From NCBI GenBank assembly GCA_028826165.1, contig JAPDFW010000147.1:742501-806500 (forward strand): a stretch of 64,000 bases of DNA, in the 5' to 3' direction. The notes under the pieces are model-generated. The model was not told where the DNA came from and did no database searches. It saw only the letters and a list, made by a program, of their open reading frames with translations. A program made the position numbers and the translations under genes. Of the stretch, positions 46,101 to 58,433 are shown piece by piece. Within the stretch, counting starts at the first letter, position 1; the number at the start of each line of letters is the position of its first letter. Source of the DNA: Anaeramoeba ignava (Eukaryota > Metamonada > Anaeramoebidae).

Positions 46101-46834
46101 AACATACTAATAGAACCAGATTCAAAATCACTAAATTCAACAACACCACCGATTGAGTTTAGAGAAGTAGAAGCAAAACGAAAAGCCAAAGTAATAGAAG
46201 ACTTATTACGAATAGTGAATTCACGAAAGCTCCAATGACCAACAACACACTGATCTAAAAATATTTCATTAGCACCACCTAACTCCAGAGACATAGAGGA
46301 TCTACAACCAGACACAAGAGTAACAAGCTCAATTTGTGTGGATGAAAACACATTGACTGCTTGAGGGTTCTTTGGGGTCGCTGTGAAAAATGCGCTGGTG
46401 CAGAATGTCATACAGTGATGATGATCATTTCCATTTACTTCTTGAACTAACCCTTCTTTGGTCTCCATCTTCGCTTTCTTTGCTTTCGTCACTTCTTCGG
46501 GAACTTGAAGGTTGAGAACAATGTCCTTTGTCTGTCTTCCTTGAAGTTCAAATCGTTCAATCAAACTGACATGATTGAAAATTTGATTATGTTTATTTGA
46601 ATCTTTGAATTGAAGATTTGGATTCTGGCTTTGAAACCAAACTGCATTCTTCTCTGATTTGATGCTGATTTCTAAATCAAAGTCTTCTTTGTTTGTAATT
46701 TTGATTGATTTCAATTCACTTTTTCCGTTAAGTGTTACTTCTCCAAAATCAATTTCTATTTTTTTATCAAATTGTTTTGTTTTTTTTTCTCCAACTTGTA
46801 TTTCAATTAAATTTGGTTGTTTCTTTGTTGTCAT
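34160..46834 (-). CDS. Giant (~2996-residue) ASH/MSP-type immunoglobulin-like repeat protein
   Basis: Three exons, 46834-46108, 42875-36346 and 35893-34160, sum to 8991 nt, exactly 2997 codons. The phases agree: 1 at 46108/42875 and 0 at 36346/35893. The protein is built of many ~100-residue beta-sandwich modules with the ASH/MSP/Hydin pattern 'I-x-F-G-x-V/C-x(4)-S-x(6)-N'. Examples are IEIDFGEVTLNGKSELKSIK, VVNFGDCNIGTTSYRKIPIV, LIDFGHCFVNNQTIQKIELK, SIDFGPLLINARSHPHIISV, FLDLGQIDLNTTITCSFTFE and FIELGVTEKIGEKFRGQFQI. Acidic low-complexity (ERDTETETETDSDN) and proline (PPPPPS) linkers intervene. The last ~130 residues are helical and unrecognised. ASH/MSP-repeat giants (Hydin, CFAP47, CFAP65, ASPM N-termini) are linked to cilia, centrosomes or spindles. 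Which of these, if any, applies is not determined. A 3.2-kb minisatellite intron separates exon 1. Confidence 0.82.
35894..36345 (-). repeat. AATTTAATTTTGA/AAATTTAATTTTA array, intron 2 of the ASH gene
   Basis: 452 nt of ~12-bp units TTTGAATTTAAT and TTTAAATTTAAT. It lies between ATT/GTAAATTC (donor, 36346) and CTGTTTTAG/ATTC (acceptor, 35894). Confidence 0.85.
42876..46107 (-). repeat. 3.2-kb 12-bp minisatellite intron 1 of the ASH gene
   Basis: Tandem TTATTTTATAAA and TTATTTTATTAA units (12 bp, reading NYFI/INYF in one frame) fill the intron. A divergent block, TTGAATTTTAATTTTAATTT then AGATGGGAATTTTGTCAATT, recurs near 42992, 43943, 44273 and 45147. This suggests ~0.3-1-kb higher-order duplications of the satellite. 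Open frames such as 44263-44457 are repeat translations. Confidence 0.9.
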
Positions 46835-46875
46835 TTAAATTTCATAGAATAAAAAAAATTCAAGAAGAAAAAAGA

Positions 46876-46890
46876 GAAGAAAAATGATTT
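46876..46890 (-). promoter_or_regulatory. AAAATCATTTTTCTTC element upstream of the ASH gene
   Basis: On the minus strand it lies about 45-55 nt before the ATG at 46834 and is a variant of the shared TCAT element. The spacer 46835-47169 otherwise shows nothing. Confidence 0.4.
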
Positions 46891-47169
46891 TGAAAATTAT
46901 TTTTTTTTTTCTTTTTTTTTCTGATCAAAAATTAATTAAAAAACTTAAAAATAAAACAATTCATAACAAACATTTTGTTTATTAATTTTTTCTAATTTGT
47001 TTTGATTAAAATTGTTTTAAATTATTTTAAATTTGTTTTAAATTTGTTTTAAATTGTTGTTGAAAGATAATCCAAAACAAATATAAATATAATAAATATA
47101 TAATCACTAAAATCACATCATTATTTTGATTTTGTTGATTTTGATTTTGATTTTGTTTAATTTTCTTCT

Positions 47170-50202
<3,033 letters not shown>

Positions 50203-50258
50203 TTTAAATTTTAAAAAAAAAAAAGAAATTAAGAAAAACAAGAAAAAAAAATAAAAAA

Positions 50259-50304
50259 GAAAAAATGATTTTTAATTTTTTTAATTTTTTTTTCATTTTT
50301 TTTC
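50259..50304. promoter_or_regulatory. Divergent TCAT elements between Yak1-like and RING genes
   Basis: AAAAATCATTTTTTC reads leftward at about 50274-50260. AATTTTTTTTTCATTTTTTTTC reads rightward at about 50283-50304. The starts at 50202 and 50332 are 129 bp apart, so this resembles the bidirectional promoter at 14780-14815. Confidence 0.48.
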
Positions 50305-50331
50305 TTTCTTTTTTTTTCTTTTTTAATTATA

Positions 50332-53268
50332 ATGATATCTAAATGGTGTTGTATTATTGGAAAAGAAATTGAACAAAATGAAAAAGATTGGAAAAAATGT
50401 ATTAAAAAAAATGAAAAATATTTTATTGAAGAAATTCCAGTTGTTGTTAAAATAAAATTAAATCCCAAAACAATATCAAAAGAAAATGAAGAAAAAGATG
50501 AAGAACTTTGGGTTTCAAAAGAAGGATATGAAAAAAATCAAAAAATACTTATAGAAATTTTAGAAAAATTAGAAATAAATGAAAATAAAAATCAAAATGA
50601 AAATCAAAATGAAAATAAAAATGAAAATCAAAATGAAAATGAAAATCAAAATCAAAATAAAAATCAAAATCAAAATGAAGATGAAAATCAAAATCAAAAT
50701 CAAAATCAAAATCAAAATCAAAATCAAAATGAAAATCAAAATGAAAATCAAAATGAAAATCAAAATCAAAATCAAAATAAAAATCAAAATAAAAATCAAA
50801 ATCAAAATCAAAATCAAAATGAAAATCAAAATGAAAATCAAAATGAAAATGAAAATGAAAATGAAAATGAAAATGAAAATGAAAATGAAAATGAAAATCA
50901 AAATGAAAATCAAAATGAAAATGAAAATGAAGATGAAGATGAAGATGAAGATGAGGATGAAGACCCTAATTATCAATGTAATATTTGTTTGCAAACTGCA
51001 ACTGATCCTGTTGTATCAAAATGTGGTCATTTATTTTGTTGGGAATGTTTATATTTATGGCTTCAACAAAAGCAAGAATGTCCTCTTTGTAAAAATCCTA
51101 TTAATTCAAAAGAGGATGTTATTCCTTTATATGGAAGAGGAAAAGAAAAAGATTCACATCGTTTTAATACTCAAGATATCCCAAAAAGACCTTCTGGAAA
51201 AAGGTCAGCTTTTAATTTTTCTCAAGCCAGAAGAAGGAGAAATCATAACCAAAATGTGTTTGGAAATTTTGATTTACAATTTGTATAGATTGGATTCAAA
51301 TTAAAATTAAAATTAAAATTGATATAAAATTAAAATAAAATTGATATAAAATTAATTTAAAATTGATTTAAAATTGATTTAAAATTAATATAAAATTGAT
51401 TTAAAATTGATTTAAAATTGATATAAAATTGATTTAAAATTGATTTAAACTTAATATAAAATTGATTTAAAATTAATATAAAATTAATTTAAAATTGATT
51501 TAAAATTGATATAAAATTGATTTAAAATTGATTTAAAATTGATTTAAAATTAATATAAAATTGATATAAAATTGATATAAAATTGATATAAAATTGATAT
51601 AAAATTGATATAAAATTAATTTAAAATTGATATAAAATTGATATAAAATTAATATAAAATTAATATAAAATTGATTTAAAATTAATTTAAAATTGATTTA
51701 AAATTAATATAAAATTGATTTAAAATTAATTTAAAATTGATATAAAAATTAATATAAAATTGATATAAAATTGATTTAAAATTGATATAAAATTGATTTA
51801 AAATTGATATAAAAATTGATTTAAAATTGATATAAAAAAATAAAATTGATTAAAAAAAATTTTAAAATGATTTAAAATTGATATAAAATTGATTTAAAAT
51901 TGATATAAAATTGATATAAAATTGATATAAAATTGATAAAAAATATAAAATTGATTTAAAATTGATATAAAAAATAAAATTTAAAATTAATATAAAATTA
52001 ATTTAAAAAATTGATATAAAATTGATATAAAATTGATATGATATAAAATTGATTTAAAAATATAAAATTGATATAAAATTAATATAAAATTAAAATTTAA
52101 AATTGATATAAAAAATTGATTTAAAATTGATTTAAAATTGATATAAAATTGATATAAAATTGATTTAAAATTGATTTAAAATTGATATAAAATTGATATA
52201 AAATTGATATAAAATTGATATAAAATTGATTTAAAATTAATATAAAATTGATTTAAAATTGATTTAAAATTAAAATTGATTTAAAATTGATTTAAAATTG
52301 ATATAAAATTGATTTAAAATTATATAAAATTGATATAAAATTGATATAAAATTGATATAAAATTGATTTAAAATTAATATAAAATTGATTTAAAATTAAT
52401 ATAAAATTGATTTAAAATTGATATAAAATAAATTAAAATTGATATAAAATTGATATAAAATAAAATTGATATAAAATTGATATAAAATTGATATAAAATT
52501 GATATAAAATTGATATAAAATTGATTTAAAAAATTGATTTAAAATTGATTTAAAAAATTTAAAATTAATTAAAAAATTTAAAAAATTTAAAATTGATATA
52601 AAATTGATATAAAATTGATATAAAAATTAATATATAAAAAATTGATTTAAAATTGATTTAAAATTGATTTAAAATTGATTTAAAATTGATTTAAAATTAA
52701 TATAAAATTAATATAAAATTGATATAAAATTAATAAAATTAATATAAAATTGATATTGATAAAATTAATATAAAATTGATATAAAATTAATATAAAATTG
52801 ATATAAAATTGATTTAAAATTGATATAAAATTGATTTAAAATTGATATAAAATTGATTTAAAATTGATATAAAATTGATATAAAATTGATATAAAATTGA
52901 TATAAAATTGATATAAAATTGATATAAAATATAAAATTGATTTAAAATTGATTTAAAATTGATTTAAAATTGATTTAAAATTGATATAAAATTGATTTAA
53001 AATTTATGGATTTTTTAATTTCTTTTTTTGATCAATTTATCAAATTTTTTTTTTTAAAAAGGGTTTTGGACCATTTGGAACAGGATTTACTTTTACAAAT
53101 TTTGGAAACAATGAAAATCAAAATGAAGAAAATCAAAATGAAGAAAATTTAACTGAAGAAGAAAGAAGAAAAAGAAGAAATCAAAAAAGAATTTTACGTG
53201 TTATTTTCTTTTTATTCATTTTCATTTTATTTTTTTCAAACTTTCTTGAATTCAGATACAATTTATAA
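50332..53268 (+). CDS. RNF5/RNF185-like RING E3 ligase with C-terminal membrane anchor
   Basis: Exon 1 (50332-51282) and exon 2 (53062-53268) join in phase 0, giving NFDLQF-GFGPFGTGF and 385 residues. The N-terminal ~80 residues are followed by a ~110-residue Asn/Gln/Glu repeat and an (ED)n run. The RING is then YQCNICLQTATDPVVSKCGH, LFCWECLYLWLQQKQECPLC (C3HC4), followed by the hallmark DVIPLYGRGKEK and the RPSGKR-type tail of the RNF5/RNF185/RMA1 group. Exon 2 supplies a basic stretch (EEERRKRRNQKRILR) and a single transmembrane segment, VIFFLFIFILFFSNFLEF, consistent with ER tail anchoring. RNF5 proteins act in ER-associated degradation with E2 partners such as UBE2J1. The N-terminal extension is unusual, since animal RNF5 is only ~180 residues. 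Skipping exon 2 by reading into the intron gives FV and a stop, losing the anchor. Confidence 0.9.
51283..53061 (+). repeat. 12-bp AAATTGATATAA/AAATTGATTTAA minisatellite intron
   Basis: 1.78 kb of 12-bp units with AAATTAATATAA variants and local disruptions, splitting the RING exon from the membrane-anchor exon. The donor is GTATAG at 51283 and the acceptor TTTAAAAAG at 53061. Confidence 0.88.
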
Positions 53269-53786
53269 AAAATTCCAAAAAAAAACAAACAAACAACAAA
53301 TTGATTTCTATTATTAATTTTAAATTAAATTTTAATTTTGAACAATTGAAAAAATTAAAGATTCAAAAATAAGATTTTAAATAAGATTTTAAATTAAATT
53401 TTAATAAAGATCAAAAATAAGAATGAATCATTTTTTTATTTTATTATTATTATTATTTTTTTTAATTTAAATTTAAAAAAATTTTTTTTTTCATTTTTTT
53501 TATTTACATTTAATTCAATTCTCCTTTTTAAATTGTTTTGTTTTTTTTTTTTAAATAGATCCTTTTTTATTTTATTGTTTTATTATTTTATTATTTACAT
53601 TCTATTTTTAAATCTAAATCTAATTTGTAATGTGTTAATTTGAAATTGAACTTATTAATTTAAATTGAATTAATTTTTTATTTAAAGGCAAATTTGCGAC
53701 TTCAATCTTATTTTTTAATTAAATTTTTTAATTAAATTTTTTTATTAAATTTTTTTATTTTTTTATTTATAAAAATTAGTTTAAAA
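53269..53786. other. Intergenic AT-rich spacer
   Basis: About 520 bp with T-tracts, including ATTTTTTTTTTCATTTTTTTT at about 53479-53500. That element is ~290 nt upstream of the next ATG, so a 5' intron or a different start site is possible. No gene was recognised. Confidence 0.5.
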
Positions 53787-55634
53787 ATGTATTCAGATCC
53801 GTTTTTCTCAAAAAAGAACCAAACTGAAAAAAATGATACAAATGAAAATATGGTTAAATGCCATGTTTTGAATAGAATTGAGATTGAAAATCAAATTAAA
53901 AAAGAAAAAATTCGGAAAGCATTTGGAGTTTATGAAGAAAGTTTAAAAAAATTACAAGAAATTTATTTTACAGAAAAAAAGAAAATTATAGAAAAATTTG
54001 CAAATGAAGAAAAAAAAATAACGGAAAAATATTCAATTAAACATCCAAGTTTTTTCCCAGTTTTTGAACCAATTAGACCGGAAGAATCCAAAAAATTAGA
54101 TCCAATAAAAGAAGCAGATGAATCAAATGAATCAAATGATCCTGATGAATTAGAAGAATCAAGTGATTTAGAAGAATTAGAATCAAGCGAATCAAGTAAT
54201 TTAGATGATTTAGAAGAATCAAGTGAATCAAGTGATTTAGAAGATTTAGAAGAATCAAGTGAATCAAGTGAATCAAGTGAATCAAATGAAACAATGGAGA
54301 AATTGCTTAATTTCCCATTTGATTTAGACCAACAGCCAAGCTTTCCTTTTTTTAATGCCAATACTCCGTTAAACAATCCGTTTTTCTCAAATCAAGATCA
54401 AAGGCAATCAAACGACTTATCAATTGATAAATCAGGTAACAAATCAAATAAATCAATTGATAATTCAAATAAAAAAACAAGAAAAAAAACAAGAAAAAAA
54501 CCAATTCAAAAATCAAGTAAAAAAATTAAAAAACCAAGAAAAAAAACAATTAAAAAAACAATTAAAAAATCAATCCAAAAACCACTTGGAAAATTATTTG
54601 AGATTAATCGAATTAATCATCAAATAAATAAACAAGTGAATAATCAAGAAAATAATCAAGTGAATAATCAAGAGAATAATCAAGTTAATAATCAAGTTAA
54701 AAATCAAGTTAATAAACAAGTGAGTTTTCAAGATAATCAAGTTAAAAATCAAGTAAATAATCAAGTAAATAATCAAATGAGTTTCCAAGATAATCAAGTA
54801 AATAATCAAGTGAATAATCAAGTTAATCAAGTTAAAAATCAAGTAAATAATCAAGTAAATAATCAAATGAGTTTCCAAGATAATCAAGTTAATAATCAAG
54901 TGAAAAATCAAGTTAATAATCAAGTGAGTAATCAAATTAATAATCAAGCGAAAAATCAAGAAAATAATCAAGAAAATAATCAAGAAAATAATCAAGTGAA
55001 TAATCAAGAGAATAATCAAGTTAATAATCAAGTTAAAAATCAAGTAAATAATCAAATGAGTTTCCAAGATAATCAAGTAAATAATCAAGTTAATCAAGTT
55101 AATAATCAAGTTAATAATCAAGTAAATAATCAAGTAAATAATCAAGTGAGTTTTCAAGTTAATAATCAAGTTAATAATCAAGTTAATCAAGTGAGTTTTC
55201 AAGTTAATCATCAAGAAAATCTTCAAGAAAATAATCAAGTGAGTTTTCAAGTTAATCAAATTAATCAAGTGAATAAACAAGTGAGTTTCCAAGATAATCA
55301 AGAAAATAATCAAGAAAATAATCAAGTGAAAAATCAAGTAAATAATCAAATGAGTTTCCAAGATAATCAAGTGAATAATCAAGTGAAAAATCAAGTTAAT
55401 AATCAAGTTAATAAACAAGTGAGTAATCAAGTTAATAATCAAGTTAATAATCAAGTTAATCAAGTTAATAATCAAGTTAATCAAGTGAGTTTTCAAGTTA
55501 ATCATCAAGAAAATCTTCAAGAAAATCTTCAAGAAAATAATCAAGTGAGTTTTCAAGTTAATCAAGTGAGTTTTCAAGTTAATCAAGAAAATAATCAAGT
55601 GAGTTTTCAAGTTTCTCATAAAAAAATCAAGTAA
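53787..55634 (+). CDS. Asn/Gln/Val-repeat protein with acidic and basic low-complexity blocks
   Basis: Single 615-residue frame. Residues ~30-95 form a charged helix (QIKKEKIRKAFGVYEESLKK, then IEKFANEEKKITEKY). An acidic Ser/Glu/Asp run (LEESSESSDLEDLEESSESS) follows, and then FDLDQQPSFPFFN. A highly basic block (KKTRKKTRKKPIQKSSKKIK) precedes ~330 residues of NNQV, NNQEN, NKQVSFQ and NHQENLQ repeats to the end (FQVSHKKIK). The acidic-basic-polyNQ order resembles chromatin- or RNA-associated scaffolds with prion-like domains, but no folded domain identifies it. Repeat copies differ mainly at synonymous sites (AAT/GAT, GTT/GTA/GTG). This favours a translated frame over a DNA-only repeat. No function is assigned. 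Confidence 0.65.
   Translation: MYSDPFFSKKNQTEKNDTNENMVKCHVLNRIEIENQIKKEKIRKAFGVYEESLKKLQEIYFTEKKKIIEKFANEEKKITEKYSIKHPSFFPVFEPIRPEESKKLDPIKEADESNESNDPDELEESSDLEELESSESSNLDDLEESSESSDLEDLEESSESSESSESNETMEKLLNFPFDLDQQPSFPFFNANTPLNNPFFSNQDQRQSNDLSIDKSGNKSNKSIDNSNKKTRKKTRKKPIQKSSKKIKKPRKKTIKKTIKKSIQKPLGKLFEINRINHQINKQVNNQENNQVNNQENNQVNNQVKNQVNKQVSFQDNQVKNQVNNQVNNQMSFQDNQVNNQVNNQVNQVKNQVNNQVNNQMSFQDNQVNNQVKNQVNNQVSNQINNQAKNQENNQENNQENNQVNNQENNQVNNQVKNQVNNQMSFQDNQVNNQVNQVNNQVNNQVNNQVNNQVSFQVNNQVNNQVNQVSFQVNHQENLQENNQVSFQVNQINQVNKQVSFQDNQENNQENNQVKNQVNNQMSFQDNQVNNQVKNQVNNQVNKQVSNQVNNQVNNQVNQVNNQVNQVSFQVNHQENLQENLQENNQVSFQVNQVSFQVNQENNQVSFQVSHKKIK
54619..55620 (+). repeat. Coding AATCAAGTNAAT repeat (NNQV/NQVN)
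   Basis: About 1 kb of 12-bp AATAATCAAGTN units, with periodic AGTTTTCAAGTT/AGTTTCCAAGAT inserts encoding SFQ. Larger blocks (NNQMSFQDNQVNNQV) recur at about 54770, 54860, 55050 and 55340, which shows recent internal duplication. The opposite-strand frame of 341 codons is a shadow. Confidence 0.85.
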
Positions 55635-56035
55635 ATCAAGTTAATCAAGTAAATCGTTATTTAATAAAATAATTTAAATAATGAATCAAGTTTTGAATCA
55701 AGTGAAATATCAAGTGATTAATCAAGTCTATCATTATCAAGAAAACAAAACAAATCAACAAATTTTATTTTCTCATTTTAATTTTTTTTTTGGAAAAGCA
55801 AGTTTTCCTTTATTTTGAGTTGTTTTGCAAAGATTAATTTTTTTTTATTGATATTTCAAATTTTAATAATTTGTTCTAAAAAAAAAAAATCAAAAAAACA
55901 TTTTATGAAATCGTATTAAAAAATAATTTAAAGAAAGAAAAAAAGAAAAAGGAAATGAAAATGAGTTATTTTGTTTTATTTTTTGATACGACTTTTAAGA
56001 AAAAAAAAACTAAATCAATTCTAAATGATTCAACT
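55635..56035. other. Convergent intergenic spacer
   Basis: 401 bp. The AATCAAGT repeat decays over the first ~110 bp after the stop, and AT tracts follow. Nothing else was seen. Confidence 0.6.
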
Positions 56036-57953
56036 TCAAAACTTTGGTTCATGTGGAGCAAGAAAACTCAAGGCTTTTGGAACAGAAGAAGACAAAAATC
56101 TAAGAGCAATTTTTTGGATTGATTTCAAATCAACATTATCAACCATTTGAGAAAATTCATCATCAGAAACTCTTTTATCCAACATTAACAACTCTCTACC
56201 AATTTCTTCAGCAAAATTGAATGTAGTGCTTTTTTGAAGTAAAGAAAGTGATTTAAATTGAATTTTTGCTAGTTCAAGTTCTTCATTTGTTAGTTTTGTT
56301 GAAATTCTATGAAATTCATTTTGTAAATGATGAATAAATTGTTTTATTTTATCAGGATCTCCAATAGCAGAACAACCGAATAATCCAGTATCAGAATAAG
56401 AATAATGAAATCCAGTGAATTTTGAAGCTAATTTTTCTTTTAGAACAATTTGTTTGAATGAGTTTTGATTGTTTTTGTAATTGTAAACTGAATCATTTAA
56501 ATGATCAAAATTCCCTAAAATTTGATTTAATAATGAAAATGCATAAAAATCTGGATTATTCCAAGATGCTCCTTCTATTGCCAATGCGTAATGTGATACA
56601 GGCATTATTGGATTGATTAAGCCTTGTATTCCTCCTTGAAATGTTGGTTTATTTAGTTCTATTTTTATAATATAATATAATGTTTAGATTTACAATGTAA
56701 GTTTATAAATATTTAATGTAAAAAAATAAATATAAAATAATTTTTTTTTGAATAAAACTTTAAATCTTTAAATAAAGCTTTAAATTTAAAAATTAATTTT
56801 AATTTTAATTTAAATTTTAATTTTAATTTTAATTTTAATTTTAATTTTATAAATTAATTTTAATTTTATAAATGAATTTTAATTTTAATTTTAATTTTAA
56901 TTTTGATTTTGATTTTAATTTTGATTTTAATTTTGATTTTAATTTTAAAATGAATTTTAATTTTAATTTTAAATTTTAATTTTAATTTTAAATTTTAATT
57001 TTAATTTTAATTTTAATTTTAATTTTAATTTTAATTTTAATTTTAATTTTGATTTTAATTTTGATTTTAATTTTAATTTTAATTTTGATTTTAATTTTAA
57101 TTTTAAATTTTAATTTTGATTTTAATTTTAAATTTTAATTTTAATTTTAATTTTAATTTTAATTTTAATTTTAATTTAAATTGATTTTGATTTGATAAGA
57201 TGAATTAATTAAATACTTTGAATTGTATTAGAATTTAAATTCTGAGTTTTAAAATTAAAATATTTTTGAGCCAAATCAACAAATTGAGAATGTTCAACAT
57301 CACCAACAGCAACAAGAACAATATTTTCAGGAATGAATTGAGAAGAATAATAATTAAGAAATTGATGACGAGAAAATTTGAGAATATTATCAGTTGGGCC
57401 AAGAATAGGAAAAGATAAAGAATTTCCTTTAAAAGTTAAAGAATGAAGATTTTCAAAAAGAATTTCATTAAGATCCGTATCAACCTCTTGACATTCTCGG
57501 ATAATAGTATCCCTTTCAGCCTTAATAGATCGATGAGAGAAGGTTGAGTTGAGGATGATATCTGAGAGGAATTCGACGCCGTGTTTGATTTTGTCGCCGA
57601 AAATATTCATATAAAAAGATCCTTGTTCTCTTCCAGTATAAGCATTAAAATGAGCTCCAATTTGCTCAACTTCTTGTTCAAGTTTCTCACGTGTTCTTTT
57701 ACCCGTTCCCTTGAAGAACAGATGCTCAAGAAAATGCGCTATTCCGTTTGTCTCCTCTGTTTCATATCGACTTCCTGTTTTGATCCAAATTCCGATCGTT
57801 GATGTTGGTCCATATCTTCGTTCTGTTGCTATTCGAATCCCGTTTCTTAATCGGCTTATTTCTGTATCTCCTATTCTTCTCCGTAATCCCTCCAAATATT
57901 TGTCTAAATCCCCCTTTGATTGGTGTTTGTTTTATTGTTTTTATAATTGACAT
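56036..57953 (-). CDS. Mitochondrial-type processing peptidase, beta-like catalytic subunit (M16)
   Basis: Exons 57953-57217 and 56658-56036 (phase 1) encode about 452 residues of an M16B peptidase. MPP-beta removes presequences from imported organellar proteins, so the cell has mitochondria or related organelles. The inverted zinc motif is intact: HFLEHLFFKGTGKR (HxxEH), with the downstream Glu in TIIRECQEVDTDLNEIL. The N-terminal domain also has GIWIKTGSRYETEETNGIAH and HFNAYTGREQGSFYMNIFG. The C-terminal half has HYALAIEGASWNNPDFYAF and the glycine-poor substrate loop TGLFGCSAIGD. The sum of exon lengths is 1360, one base too many. The ATG at 57953 opens MSIIKTIKQTPIK, whereas the enzyme frame is DKYLEGLRRRIGDTEISRL. 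A surplus G in the GGGGG run near 57910-57914, following an AAA codon, would reconcile them. No in-frame ATG lies upstream of HxxEH otherwise. Confidence 0.88.
56659..57216 (-). repeat. AATTTT/AATTTTGATT hexamer intron of the processing peptidase
   Basis: A 558-nt intron of TTTAAT and TTTGAT hexamers, flanked by CAAA/GTATTT (57217) and AAAAATAG/AACTAAAT (56658). It falls between the two halves of the peptidase. Confidence 0.85.
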
Positions 57954-57976
57954 TATATTCAAATATTATTTTAAAA

Positions 57977-57992
57977 GAAAAAAAATGATTTT
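57977..57992 (-). promoter_or_regulatory. AAAATCATTTTTTTTC element upstream of the peptidase
   Basis: It lies about 25-40 nt before the ATG at 57953. This spacing is like that of other genes and supports that ATG as the true start despite the frame break. Confidence 0.45.
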
Positions 57993-58433
57993 ATTTTTAT
58001 TTTTTATTTTTTTATTTTGAATAGAATTTGTCATTATTTAATCATCAAAAATTAACCTAAAAATATAATTTAATCATTTTTTTCTAATATTTATTTGATA
58101 AATTTAATTTAATTTTCTTTTAATAAAATTAATAAAATATTTTAATTACTTTATTTCAAAAATAGAATAAAGAATATTAAATAATTAACTTTAGATTTAT
58201 TTTATTTTATATATTTTATTAATATTTCTTTATTTAAAATAATATAAAATAATTCCCAATAAATTAATAAAATTAATAAAATATTTTAATTAATTTATTT
58301 CAAAAATAGAATAAAGAATATTAAATTATTAACTTTGGATTTGTTTCTTATTTATTGATTTGAAGAATTTAATTTGATTGAAAGTAAATTAAAATTGAAT
58401 TGAATTTTGAAAAAAAAAATGAAAAAATAGTTT
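57993..58433. repeat. Intergenic spacer with a ~142-bp direct duplication
   Basis: TTTCAAAAATAGAATAAAGA plus its flanks occurs at about 58154 and 58298. The right end (58340-58433) is the 3' flank of the second TLDc gene. It is nearly identical to the 3' flank of the first TLDc gene at 10332-10430 in reverse complement. Confidence 0.65.

Noticed and set aside
50569-51304. Long Ile/Phe and Lys/Met repeat frames overlapping the RING gene
   Set aside because: Alternate-frame shadows of the Asn/Gln/Glu coding repeat; the RING frame has the real domain.
54594-55619. 341-codon Leu/Ile/His frame on the minus strand
   Set aside because: Antisense of the NNQV coding repeat; the composition is entirely repeat-derived.
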